Below the pieces are notes generated by a model. That model did not search any database and was not told the origin of the DNA. It saw nothing but the letters and a program-made list of their open reading frames with translations. Of a stretch of 64,000 nt of DNA, positions 20,776 to 31,872 are shown piece by piece (position 1 is the stretch's first letter; each line of letters begins with the position of its first letter). Made by a program: the position numbers and the translations under genes. Origin of the DNA: Candolleomyces eurysporus (lineage: Eukaryota; Basidiomycota; Agaricomycetes; Agaricales; Psathyrellaceae); NCBI GenBank assembly GCA_027579435.1, contig JANBPK010001190.1, forward strand, positions 124,001 to 188,000. The letters are read 5' to 3'.

Positions 20776-22357
20776 CTACACTACATTCAAGTTTGATAGG
20801 CATTGCATAATAGCCTGCCAGACCATGCAAGCACTCTGCACTGATATCTCTGGCTCACCCATCGCCCCCCAGATAGCGCTAAATACAGCTATTGTTTCCG
20901 AGTCACCAAATTGAAGACATGTTGGATCAGCATACTCAGTGATGAGCCGGTCAATCTCAGGCTTGGGTATCCTGATGAGCTGATTGGTGCCTTTGTAGTT
21001 GTGAGGCCTCGACCAGAAGTCAATTGGGCGCCCACCAGAGGGGAGGAAAATCTTCTTTTGCTTCCGAATGTAGTGAACACGGTTGAGCCGAAAAATCTCA
21101 TCCAGCTTGGCTTGAACTACTTGGCTCCAAACCCAAAGAGCAGCGCTTCTACAGATTATAAATTAGTCAAATGTTCTACTCAGTCAACGCAAAACTTACT
21201 TGTGAAGAGGTGTATGATCTTGATAACCAAAAAGGAGCTTGTCCTTGTTATACATATACAGGATGTTCTCAAGACCCTGCTCTCAGACTGGGCGCCATCC
21301 ACACTCACATGTAATATTATATACACTCTTGACAGAGATATGGGGGGCAACAAGGCCGATATCCAATGTTGGGAAGAATTGCTGGCTGTCAGGAACGAAG
21401 TCAGTTCAAGGAACATGTAAAAAAAATAGAAACTCACTGGAGAACATTCTGTATATTGATGAGCTGGCCTTGCTCAGTACCCATATCACTTGCTGTTGAC
21501 AGAGGGCAACCTATAGACAGAGTGAGCGCAGACCAACACTCAAGGTATACAAGCGATGCTCACCTCCAAACTTCTTGATGGTGTATAGGAATAGAGTGGC
21601 CGGGACATTGCGATCTCGTGCATTTGGTACAGCCCACAAGCCAAGTTCCATACGGCTGAACTTGTCAATTATACCCCAGACTGAAATTCCCATTTGCAAC
21701 GCGATCTTTTCGTGCCCATCAATGCACCATTCCTTGCTTGGCCCAGAGCAGGTAATGCCACGATAATGAATTTTGTGAGTTATTGGATGGTGTGAAGCAG
21801 CTCTGGCAGGATTCTCTGCCTTTTGAAAGACTTGAATAAAGTCCCTATTCATGAGTTCTTTACTTCAGTACAGTATCATGCTAGCTGAATGGGACCACAT
21901 GGCTCACCGTGAAATGTGGTCTCCATTTGACGCCAATTTCTCCTTTAATTTGCAACTCCCAAGACATCCAAGTGGATCATCGACCTCAGCAGCTAAAATC
22001 ACTACACCTTTTTCAATAACACTCTTGTTGCTCCGATGGACAGTTTGAATATCACAGTCCTGGAAAATACACTGGATTGAACGAAGCCTATATGATAGTG
22101 CAGTGAGTTCACATGCACAAGGAATGCCCAGGTGCCTACTCACAAAATATCCCAATGGTGTTCATCCATTAAAAGACCTGGCATGTCTTTCTGGAGTACG
22201 CCTTCATTAACATATTGCTGGAGAATTGCTGGGAGCTAAGGATGGTCATGAACTAGAGGGTGGTCAGTATCAGCAAACAGCTACTAGCGGTTGGATAAGT
22301 CTACGTACGGATTGGGTTTTCTCGATGCTGGTTTTTGCCAGCCTTCACTTTGGGCAT
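20776..22357 (-). pseudogene. Basidiomycete integrase-core (DDE) protein, one in-frame stop
   Basis: Starts MPKVKAGKNQHREN at 22357. Small introns join exons in frame: ILQQYVNEGVLQKDMPG; RSIQCIFQDCDIQTVHRS; DPLGCLGSCKLKEKLASNG; then, over a 47-bp intron at about 21850-21897, RKELMNRDFIQVFQ. The core follows: GITCSGPSKEWCIDGHEK (first Asp), GIIDKFSRMELGLWAVPNAR (second Asp region), SDMGTEQGQLINIQNV, HISVKSVYNITCECGWRPV, then a stop and EQGLENILYMYNKDK. The end is LVQAKLDE and LLPSGGRPIDF to the terminus at 20776. The TGA at 21283-21285 replaces an expected Arg codon (CGA). Otherwise exons and splice sites look intact, so inactivation is recent or apparent. It belongs to the rve-like integrase-core proteins expanded in Agaricomycetes; the parent mobile element is not evident. 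Confidence 0.75.
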
Positions 22358-22658
22358 TGTTCAGAGATGGTCGGGGCCTAGGTTAGTATCTTTATTGCAG
22401 CAAAAAGATGGCCTATTTATTTTCTGGGGACGGTCTGTGGCAAAGTGCAGCTGATAGGAAGGAGACAATGACTGGGGTGGCAAGTGGTGGCAAAGTTAGC
22501 TCCATTGTGTTGTGAGCACCAGTCAAAGATTTGGAGGCTTGGAATAATGTAATGAGATCATAACAGCACCTTCCAAAGGGCTTAATTTGCGCATGCTGAA
22601 CGTACAGTGATGGAAGTGGAATCGCAGAATGGAGCTGCTGTGTTGGGCTTTAACTTGA

Positions 22659-24068
22659 CTAGTCACATGATGCATAATGTAGCCTGGGGACGTAGTGCAC
22701 TGACCATGATACTAGCAAGTGGGATATTACTGCTCTCTCATCTCTGTGATCTTTCAAGAGCTCAATATGATTCGAAAGGTGAGTTGGTTGAAAACAGATA
22801 CAATGATCAAGAACAATGGGAGGGTTCACATGCGCAGGAAAATATAAAGTTGAAAAAGGCTGGCAGTTCTCGGCCACTGTAGTGAGGGTGGTTGGAGCTT
22901 GTCCCTTTCCCATCGGGATCTTGACTACCATCGTCCCTCTTCCTTCAACATAAGTAGAGTGATTATCAGCTACCCTAGTGTGTTCACGAAGTTCAACAAA
23001 GTTGGAGAGGAGGTGTTGGAAAGGAGTAAAGTGGTCACTGGCGCCGCAATCGAGGATAATTCCCTGGTAGTTGTCAGGGGCTTTTGCGGCAGATAAGGCA
23101 ATTGGGTTGAATGAGCGAGTGATGCCTTTGACGACACATGTATATGACGCCTTGACATTAGTCGAGGTAGATGTGGCAGCATTTGCATGCTTTGCTTCTT
23201 GGGCAACTCACTCGGCCTGCTTCTTCTTGTACCATTCTGGTGCCTGGTTGTGTTGTCCTCCCCTTTCCGCATAACATTTCTCCTTAGAATGTCCACTGAT
23301 ATTGCAGATAGTACAATGGTATTCATTCTTCCTCTTCTTCTTTCCACCCTTCCCATCCTTCGAACGACTTGCAGTGAGCGCAGCTGAGCCCGATCCAGAA
23401 GTTGTGGCATTCGAATTGATGCCGTTGCGAGCTTCATGTTTGGCTATCAAACACTTTTTCAATATCTCCGAGGTGATGGTGGTTCCTGTAACCTTGGCGG
23501 CGCCTTCGATAGCTGAGATGAACATTTGATAATCAGGGATGGTGGAGACAGAAGAGGTGATACAAGTAACGAATTGAGAGTTGGAGAGCTGATAGTCGTT
23601 ATTGAGTAGGTCGTTCCTCCATTTGGTGAGCTGAGAAAGGAAGGCACGCATCAAGCCGCTTGAGTAGTGGGCTGACTGAAGTTTAGACAGAATGTCAATT
23701 TGGACAGTGTTACCACAGTGCTCAAACATCGCTTGAAGTGCTCGCCATTTCAAAGTGAAGGTAGGCAGATGGTGGATTTCTCAATAGATAGGAGTAGGGA
23801 TCGTATTGTTGAGAACATCGCTGCCGAGGCCTTTGTTGTGGTCATACTCAGCAGCGAGCAGTTTGTACTTGTCGACATCGGCACTTTCAAGTGGGTTATC
23901 GAAATCAACATCACTCGGGAGATAGAAGAAGAACTTGTTTAAGCGATTCTGAATAATGCTTGTTGAGTTCGATAGGTTTGCTTACATGACTGTTAAGGTG
24001 GCTGTGGAGTCCCTTTCCCTTGAGGTGGTTGGTTGTTCAGTCTCGATAGACGGCCCAGTTGGAGCCAT
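22659..24068 (-). pseudogene. Copia-type gag and protease remnant
   Basis: From MAPTGPSIETEQ at 24068 the frame has stops near 23980 and 23790, then stays open from about 23753 to 23208. That part is a Copia Gag: a UBN2-like helical region (KWRALQAMFEHCGN, FLSQLTKWRNDLL) and a CCHC zinc knuckle (CTICNISGHSKEKC). After a frame change follows a retroviral-type protease segment (GIILDCGASDHFTP, catalytic Asp in D-C-G-A) near 23050, and then decayed text with FSTLYFPAHV-like pieces. The integrase, reverse transcriptase and RNase H are missing. The left boundary is approximate. Confidence 0.8.
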
Positions 24069-24139
24069 CTTCCTTCAGCTTTTAGAGCTTCAAGAAGCTA
24101 GGTGTGTCGCTAGTGGGGCTCATAACTGTCAAAAAGAGA

Positions 24140-24330
24140 AGTCGAGATGCTAGTAGACAAAAATATAAGCCTCAGGTCTAATGGAAAGAACTGTATTGAT
24201 GTACCTAGTGGACAAAAATATAAGCTGTGTCTACTAGTAAGTAAAATGGTAACAGCGAGATGAAAAGAAACTAACACACCCTCAGTTCTAATGGAAAGAA
24301 CTGAGGGGCGGTGAACCGAGACGGCAAGAT
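24140..24330. repeat. Short direct repeats, probable Copia LTR/leader edge
   Basis: TCTAATGGAAAGAACTG occurs near 24178 and again near 24286, and 'gacaaaaatataagc' occurs near 24156 and 24212. The stretch lies directly upstream of the Copia Gag start on its strand, as an LTR edge would. No full second LTR was found. Confidence 0.45.
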
Positions 24331-25809
24331 TATATACGAGACGATCGGCTGACGGACACTAGTCCAAATATACCGTAACAAGTCCAATAAAAAACAGNAA
24401 ATAGGAGAATTGATGAGAGCATCGAATACATATAGTAACTGTATAGTAATGCAATAAGAGAAAAATAAAATATATCTAACAGTAATTTGGGGCTCCTATA
24501 AGAGAATGATGAGGTTGTTTCTNGGGGGGTTTAGCAAAAGAGGTACTGTTTTCTTGATATCTTTAAATTCAACATGGTTGACATAGCCATTCACACCATT
24601 GATGAAGATCCTTTCTGGTTGACAAGAGGAGGGTGACCATACAAGGTGGAAGACAAAGACATTCCTGCCAGTGTTGGAAACGGCTAATCGTTTACCTTCC
24701 TTAAGAACCCATTGTAGCTAATGGAACAGCCATAAATTTTGAAGAAGGAAGATTTAACACCAAGTCTCACCGTAACCATTCCTTCAGCATCAGCAATCGC
24801 AAGATATTGACAGTTGGGACGCCTGCCTTCAATGGTGAGCCATGACGGTCTTCCTATAATATGAAGTAGGTGATGATTGTACATGAAATGGATCCGGTGA
24901 AAGGTTCAGAGTCGGTTGAGTGGGTCACCAAGATAGTTTTGCGATTTATCAAAGTTTCCTGGGAATGCACTCCATATGGCGGTAGTCATAGGCTTGGGCA
25001 AAGAGGTTATACGTACCTTAAGAATCTTGTTCAGGAACTTGAAAACTGCCCGGCCTTACATCGTCATCCGCACGACTGAGCTGCTTCACAGCAAATGCTC
25101 GCATTTTTGAGTCGACCATAATGGCTTGGGTTTGTGATATTCTTCTAGTTGGGAACTGCGTGTAGAGGGCAATTGTGGTTGGAGAGAAAGTGCTGTGTGC
25201 GCTCCTATCTAATACAGTAAGTAGCATGAACAGTGATGTACAACAAGAATGTCAAAACTAGTGATACATATGAAAATCTCGTTATGTTGTAAATGAAACC
25301 CGGTGAATAATGAAATGGCAGACGATAAAGGCACCGCGTTTGCCTAAAGATCTGAGCCCAGGCAGGATAAGGCATGTCTGATCTTTGACCACTTAATCAC
25401 GAGTCAAAAAATATGGATGAAACGGCTGGAAAAGAGGAGACGTGGACTCACAGCAGTCGAGAGTGGGCACCATGTGTTCCACTTGAAGATGAAGGTGATC
25501 AGAAAAGAGAAAGCAGAAGTAGAAATCGAGGGAATACCTCAGTCAGGTCATGTCGAAGAAAACACTCTCCGTCATCAGTGCATCGCTCAGCCTTGACCGA
25601 TGTGTAGCACACACGGACTCCGCAGCCAGGCTGATGCTGAGCCTTGAGATATTGCTGTGGAGGGGTTAACGTGTACCGAGTCTTGAGGAGTTCAGATGCA
25701 ATGTAAAGTTCGCAGCGGTGGTGTCGAGAGTGAACAGGACACATTTTTTGAGGGTGAAGGAGGAATAAAGAAAGGAAAGGATATTGTGCCAGCCAAACAG
25801 CGACCAATA
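24331..25809. other. No recognised gene
   Basis: Several minus-strand frames of 60-100 codons (for example 24684-24884 and 25018-25227) could be exons of an old gene, but no motif is recognised and no convincing splice chain was found. N bases sit next to homopolymers at 24398 and 24523. Confidence 0.3.
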
Positions 25810-27089
25810 CACTGGGTGCATCAAATAATATTTCCAGCGAAAATATTTAAAGAATATCAAGTAAGTATGTGGTGTATTTCTTAAATAGTTCCAAAAGAAC
25901 TATGGTGTAATTATAATAATGATTTTGTCTTTGTACTTCCTGTCTCAAGCAAGTAGAACTATTCTGGAAATATGAGTCCCTGATATCAAAAGGTTTTGCT
26001 CAATTTTTGCCTTCTTTGATGTGGAGAATATTGTGAAAAATGAGGTGTGTCAGTGGCAGCATATTTCATGCAGCAAATATTTTGATAATATTCTTGGAAA
26101 TATGGTCCACATATTTTATTCTGTCTTTCTCTCATATTTCCCAAATTTGGTGAGTGTAAGTATTTTGGCAACATTGAATGGCTGCCACTGGGCCCTGATA
26201 CAAGTGTGACCAATCAGACATGCATGCAACATTAGTGTGACAAATTGCGACAAAAATGCAACAAGCAAAAGTCCAAATTGCGACAAAAATGCAACAAGGA
26301 AAAGTCTGACTTGCGACAAAACGCGACAAGGAAAAGTCTGACTTGCNGACAAAACGCGACAAGGAAAAGTCTGACTTGCGACAAAACGCGACAAGGAAAA
26401 GTCTGACTTGCGACAAAACACGACAAGGAAAAGTCTGACTTGCAACAAAANCGCGACAAGGAAAAGTCTGACTTGCGACAAAACATGACAAGCAAAAATT
26501 TGACTTAGTGACAAAACACAACAAATGAAGCNTCCAACCCATGACACAGCACAAAAAAATCAAACTCTGACTGTCACCCTGTGTCGCGAGTCAGAGGTTC
26601 ATTTGTCGTGTTTTGTCACAAGTCGGACTTTTGCTTGTCACATTTTTGTTACAATTTGTCACACTAATGTTGCATGCATGTCTGATTGGTCACACTTGTA
26701 TCAGGGCCCAGTGGCAGCCATTCAATGTTGTCAAAATATTTACACTCACCAAATTTGGGAAATATGAGAGAAAGACAGAATAAAATATGTGGACCATATT
26801 TCCAAGAATATTATCAAAATATTTGCTGCATGAAATATGTTGCCACTGACACACCTGATTTTTCACAATATTCTCTACATCAAAGAAGGCAAAAATTGAG
26901 CAAAACCTTTTGATATCAGGGACTCATATTTCCAGAATAGTTCTACTTGCTTGAGACAGGAAGTACAAAGACAAAATCATTATTATAATTACACCATAGT
27001 TCTTTTGGAACTATTTAAGAAATACACCACATACTTACTTGATATTCTTTAAATATTTTCACTGGAAATATTATTTGATGCAACCAGTG
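25810..27089. mobile_element. Foldback element with long inverted arms, CACTGG ends and ATA duplication
   Basis: The sequence from 25810 to about 26275 is nearly the exact reverse complement of about 26590-27089, including TGCATGCATGTCTGATTGGT words near the inner ends. The outer ends read CACTGGGTGCATC on the left and, in reverse complement, CACTGGTTGCATC on the right, with ATA directly outside both (25807-25809 and 27090-27092). A 3-bp duplication and CACTG termini are what CACTA-type transposases produce. There is no transposase inside. The arms enclose a 32-bp tandem repeat. A transcript through it would form a hairpin of about 450 bp. It is probably a non-autonomous CACTA-type foldback element. 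Confidence 0.75.
26247..26528 (+). repeat. 32-bp minisatellite, about 8-9 copies
   Basis: The unit is GCGACAAAACGCGACAAGGA followed by AAAGTCTGACTT. Central copies are almost identical, and outer copies carry changes such as ATGCAACAAGC. Two copies contain a single N. It occupies the loop of the foldback element, and related words continue in inverted form at 26585-26660. Because 32 is not a multiple of three and the unit lacks stops on the minus strand, all three minus frames stay open; I do not regard these as genes. Confidence 0.9.
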
Positions 27090-27092
27090 ATA

Positions 27093-29324
27093 GAAACTCA
27101 ATTAGTCGACGTGAACTGAATGTTTACTGCCATCCCTGCACTCCAGAGTTGGATGCCGCTGCCCCAAAAAAGGAAGAGTTGCGCCCCGACCGATGGGGAA
27201 GTCCAAATTAGGAGGCAAAACACGAAACCTCATAGCAAGAATAAAGAGGTGGTGTTGACAGTTCTGGCCTGCGAGACAGAAATCAACCAGAAGAGGCGTG
27301 GCGGGGCAGTTTGTCCCCCAGCTCCTGGGCATAGGAGGCGAAGTTCCAAGGCTCTGGTGCATGAGGAATGCCGTGGGCTCAGGTTCTGACAGAGAGCTTG
27401 TACGTGGTAAGAGATTTCAGCACTTCGAAGGTACTGATGTGTGTGAAGCTTGGAGAGACAGTGGCCACGGGCCTGAGGGTCTGAGTATTTAACGAGTCTC
27501 ATTCCCATCCTTCTTAGGCAACGGAGAGCCTGGGATTTTGTGGTCCATGTATTACATAAGAGATGTAGAGATCATGATCAGGTTGTCAACAAGAGAAAGA
27601 CCCTTTATCGCGCCTAGCCTAAAATCTTGTAAAACAACGGTAGTCAGGAGGACAATGGATAAGGAAATTGGAAGTAGATTAAAAGACAATCAACACCCAT
27701 TGTGCACCACAGCCACAGCAACCCTCATATCCTCGCGCATTTCTCAAAAANCGACCCATGCCTTCCTTTCACCCGCCGACTGACCTTCGAAACTAGAAAT
27801 AGATGACAGTGTTGAAAGGTTGGATCCAGGTATGCCAAAGTCTATCTTGTGAAAGCGAACGCATGCTGCGTGGAAGGATTGATGTCTTTGTCATAGCCCA
27901 ATACTTCATCACTGGTTCATTTCTCCCGAGCTCATCCTCCAGCTGGTGGGTTGATCCTTGTACCTGTAAATACTGTGACAGAATGTTGAGAAGAGTTCAT
28001 AACTTCATTTCCAGTGCCCTACCTTTATCAAACGAGTCATGAATCTGGATGGCTGATTTTGACACTAGAAACTACGACAACAGGATCCGAAGCTTGATGG
28101 GCAGGTTGGTGGCCTTGATCTGTTTGGAATGCAGGCGCTCAGTATATGCGCAACGTGCAGAATATAAATAGCTCACCGTCTTCGACAAGCCCTATGAAAA
28201 GCAACAACTTACTTGGTTGATGACTGACGGTGGCGGCAGCTGAGATTGTGGTTGAACCCCACCTCAGGCGGCAGCAGCTGGGATTGTGGTTGGCAGCTAG
28301 GATTGTGGATTAAATCCACTACAGGAGGTGGCGGCAGCCAGCCCGAATCCGAGATTGTCTGGCACCCACTCGCCACTCCAGAATCCCCGTCTGCTCTGAC
28401 TTTTTCCCTCCCCTTCCCCTTCCCAGTGCCCCAAACAACAGTGGAATCGTGCTCCCCAGGCTCCCGTTCGGACTCACCCTCCTCCCATACGCTACCACAA
28501 GTGAATGAGGGGCAGTGGAGAGCAAGGTTGGTAAGGAAGGTACGGACAGGCCACCTGTTCCTCCTGTATAAGACGAAGCAGGAAACTCCCGGAAACGGGA
28601 AGACATCCACCGCTTATGCATGGACCCCACTGGCCGTAATCCCTCAAATGATATGGAGCTCTCTCTCATTATACTATCACTCGGGTGAGGATACGAAAGA
28701 TAAATAGACCTCCATTTTCGTGAAAGCTATACCAATCGCCTTCAGCCTCTTGCTCACTCTATTTCGGCGTGACGACTCTTGGTTCAAGTTTGAGGTTCCG
28801 AGAGACTATGACATAGACACAATTCTTGATGGTTATCAGTGCATAATGAAGCAGGGGGAAACCTTGGAGGAAGGTGATGCGGTGGTGCGGTGGTCAGAAT
28901 ACTCGGTCCCACTTCAGTTTTCCATCAGCTGAGAGCCTGATTGGACCATCGGCCGCAGTTGGCACTTTCCCTGAGATCAGGCGCTAACTGAGTCGTGGGT
29001 CCGCAACAGATGAGCAATTGAGTTCATATTAATGCTTGGGGGCTGAGCTACTTTGTGTCACACAGTTTATTTTCTTAAAGAACAAGTGTTACGGGCTTGC
29101 TTAACTCGGTTACGCAAGCGAGATGGAGCGGGCTGAGGACGGGGGTCGGGGTGTCGACCCAGTCAGGTGTTGTTCCAAGAATGATTTGTCGGGTGGCCGT
29201 AAACACCGCCCAGTGCACTACTTGGGGAGTTTCGTGGGTGTGGAGGCAGAGATGCCAAAAGCGGAAGGAGAGGATTCCTGGGGAAGAGAGGTCCTCTCTG
29301 AATATGAGGGGCAAGATTCTTCCT
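27093..29324. other. No recognised gene
   Basis: Open frames up to about 150 codons on both strands around 28210-28710 overlap each other and carry no family motif. A GGCGGCAG-containing word is repeated near 28230, 28268 and 28330. Nothing further can be supported. Confidence 0.3.
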
Positions 29325-29768
29325 TCAGAGGGCTGAAGGGCCAATGGGTTGGTCGGGGTTGGGGTTGCCACTTTGGGACTGATCAGGGTCGGATGTAGCT
29401 TGCTTTTGCTTCGCAGGTCGAAGGTCAGCAGGGGATTGCTGAGGCGGTAGAACAGCAACACTTGAAGGAGCGGATCTGATGAAAGCGATTGGTTTGGCGC
29501 TTGAGAGAGTCCAGAGACGTTGGAGGACCTCTGACAGATGGGCGGAGTATTTCTGGTCGAGAAGGGCGAGAGCGGCAGTGAGCTCTTCAGAGCTCAGAGG
29601 GCGTTGTATAGCAGAGTCTGCAGCGTTTAGTACGTCGTTGACAATGTTACGCACTATAAATGATCCGAGACGGATCTTGACGTCTTCGGAGAGGACAAAG
29701 TAGATTCGAACGTAAGTGATCAAATAGGTGGAGTCGACTTTGGTCTTGGTGTATACTGCTATGGTCAT
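29325..29768 (-). CDS. Unrecognised 147-residue protein
   Basis: A single open frame starting MTIAVYTKTKVDSTYL, with a helical-looking middle (SSEELTAALALLDQKYSAHL) and a Pro/Gln/Ser-rich tail. On the same strand a TATA-like word (catataaacc) lies about 40 bp before the ATG, and the ATG has A at -3. No homologue is recognised. It lies in the element-rich half, so it may be a leftover gag-like frame or a young gene; the tail may be spliced further. Confidence 0.35.
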   Translation of the reverse strand: MTIAVYTKTKVDSTYLITYVRIYFVLSEDVKIRLGSFIVRNIVNDVLNAADSAIQRPLSSEELTAALALLDQKYSAHLSEVLQRLWTLSSAKPIAFIRSAPSSVAVLPPQQSPADLRPAKQKQATSDPDQSQSGNPNPDQPIGPSAL

Positions 29769-31312
29769 TCACTAGAGAGAGGACTAGTGCGGGAAGGAGG
29801 GTTTATATGAGTAGACAAGAGAGTAGATTCTTGAGAACAAGCTGAGGAATTACCACTCAGCTTGTACTACCTATATACTATACAAGCTACTGTGCCGCAG
29901 TCCATGCTGAGGCATACATTGGTAATTATGCAGTCCTGCTAGGTAATAATCCGTAGTCCGTAGTCAGTCTGTAGTCCTAAGTTACTAAGTATGCAGTTAG
30001 GTATTACAAAGACCTAACTGCGGTCGTTGTTCGCAGTCCTAGTATTACTAAGAAAAGAAAAAAAAGATACTACTGAGTTATTACATAACAACAAGATGAA
30101 ATACTATGGTCTAATCTTTGGTCAAAACCGTGCAATTGCCCTGTCTGCCCATAAATCGGAGAGGATAGGTCGAGGAAGGGCATCGTATCTGACACCATGG
30201 GGCCTGGATTTCTGGTGAATGCAGTAGTAGTCGTATTGTGTTTCAACTGAGTCTTTGAGCGCGGGGTTTGTCTTGACTGTTTGCAAGGTTGGAAGGTCTG
30301 GGTGGGGTGGTAGACCGGGGGCGGGCTTTTGATTCCTGCTCGATGCTGGTCGTGGTTTGGTCGTGGTTGGCACTGACAGAGATAGAGGATGACCATCTCC
30401 TTCAAACAAGTCCACCCTGTTTGGTGCCACAGAAAAATTGCTTGCAACCCGTGAAGCTGCAACTGGGACATCGGATGCCAAAAGCTTCGCTCAATTTAAA
30501 CCTCTCTTAGCACATTTTGAGAAGCCACATGATTTTCCAGGTCCTTGGAAGCTCCTAGAATATCATCCACCAGGTATAAATATGGCCACTCCCATTCTCC
30601 CACAACATGGGTATCTGAACGCTGCTCAAGCGCGCCCACACTGGCACGCTGCTCGCTCCCTAGTCGCCCGCTGAGCGCGCGATATATCTTACTCTTGTCA
30701 AAAAATAACCTTTTGCGGCGTTTATTTTACAGGTACCAATATTTATTGTATTCGGTGACCCTGCTGTAGGTGTCAGAACCCTGGTCAGAACAAGATATCT
30801 TGCAAGTGGCACAACGAAACATGCTGCTGTATTTTTTGCTGACGTTGAAATCAACGGGATCAATTTTCTTATTGTCTCCTTCAATAATGTAACAATAGGA
30901 TGCAAACCGAGTCCATCTTGACAAGGGGCAAAATCCTTCCAAAACAATAGACGTTGACGCCTCCAATATTCTATTCATGCCTTAAATTCTGATAAAATTC
31001 TGGAATCGTCAATAATGTATGTATTGGGTCCCACAAAATACATATCAATATTTTCTAGTCTTTGGATCTGTTTTGCATCGATCTCCCAGGCTGCAAGATA
31101 ATTTGATCCCAGCAGTGTTTGTTGCTTCAAGAGGATACTGCACTTTATCTGATGGGTAAATGGAAGACTGCCAAGACCCTTGTTCCTGAGCTTCTTGACT
31201 TGTGTGCAACAAAGATATTGTGAGAGTTCTTTTGCAAGTCATGGTGCTATATGGACGGTTACCAGTATGTAATTTCAATTGATTGTTTTTCCACTGGTTG
31301 CTCACACCCTGT
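29769..31312. other. No recognised gene; small palindromes
   Basis: Near 29985-30020 'cagttaggtattacaaagac' followed by CTAACTG forms a short palindrome within repetitive 'gtagtcc' text. No coding motif was found on either strand. Confidence 0.3.
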
Positions 31313-31872
31313 TCCGAGGCATTTTGACTCGGGTTCTTTGTCCCCGCGTCCCAGGCGCCAAGCCAGTGAGCCTCCGTGTACCCATCAATTCGGCCGGGTA
31401 ATTCCGTTTCAGCGTTACCACGGGTGGCGTCTATGCTGTCGCGCGTTGAAAGTTTGGTAGAAATTGTTCAAGAGGTATTCACAAGACTATGTTTCAGTAT
31501 ATATACGGTATCCGTTCATTTCTACTCAATACATCTGCCCTGTTCCCATCCAACATGTCGTTCCCTCTTACCTCAGCCCCTGATCAGGCGAATGAACAAC
31601 AACGCTTGCAGTCTGTCAATTGTGTCCAACAGGAAATTTCATGAACTCAACACACTCTGCACTGGGGGAGGACCAGTGCATGGGGTGTTTCTTGGGAAGG
31701 GGCCTTGCCTAAGAACAGGCCACCTGCCAAAAATAAACGAGTATGTCCGGACTGCCTATCGGCAAGATTCCCTCACGAGGATAGGCAGTTGGCCTCCGGA
31801 CTACCTAGGGGTGTGCGCAAACAATTACACAACCCGGTTTGGCACGTGGCTCCCATGTCAAAATGCCTCGGA
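31313..31872. mobile_element. Possible 560-bp element with 16-bp perfect inverted ends
   Basis: TCCGAGGCATTTTGAC at 31313-31328 is exactly inverted at 31857-31872. The interior has no transposase but contains a further hairpin near 31744-31800 (tccggactgcctatc against gataggcagttggcctccgga). No clear target duplication is seen outside the ends, so the mobile nature is an inference. Confidence 0.4.

Noticed and set aside
20203..21499. Plus-strand frames of 99-169 codons
   Set aside because: They are antisense to the alpha-kinase N-terminus and the integrase-core C-terminus, whose motifs are on the minus strand.
26247..26528. CRISPR-like appearance of evenly spaced 32-bp repeats
   Set aside because: The repeats are contiguous with no unique spacers, and the genome is eukaryotic.
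26116..26563. Three overlapping minus-strand open frames of up to 143 codons with repeated Ser/Phe/Arg text
   Set aside because: They are created by the 32-bp repeat, which has no stop in any minus frame; all three frames cycle through the same words.
28209..28707. Overlapping frames of 116-153 codons on both strands
   Set aside because: They overlap in three frames with Pro/Ser-rich text typical of GC-rich non-coding DNA; no motif.
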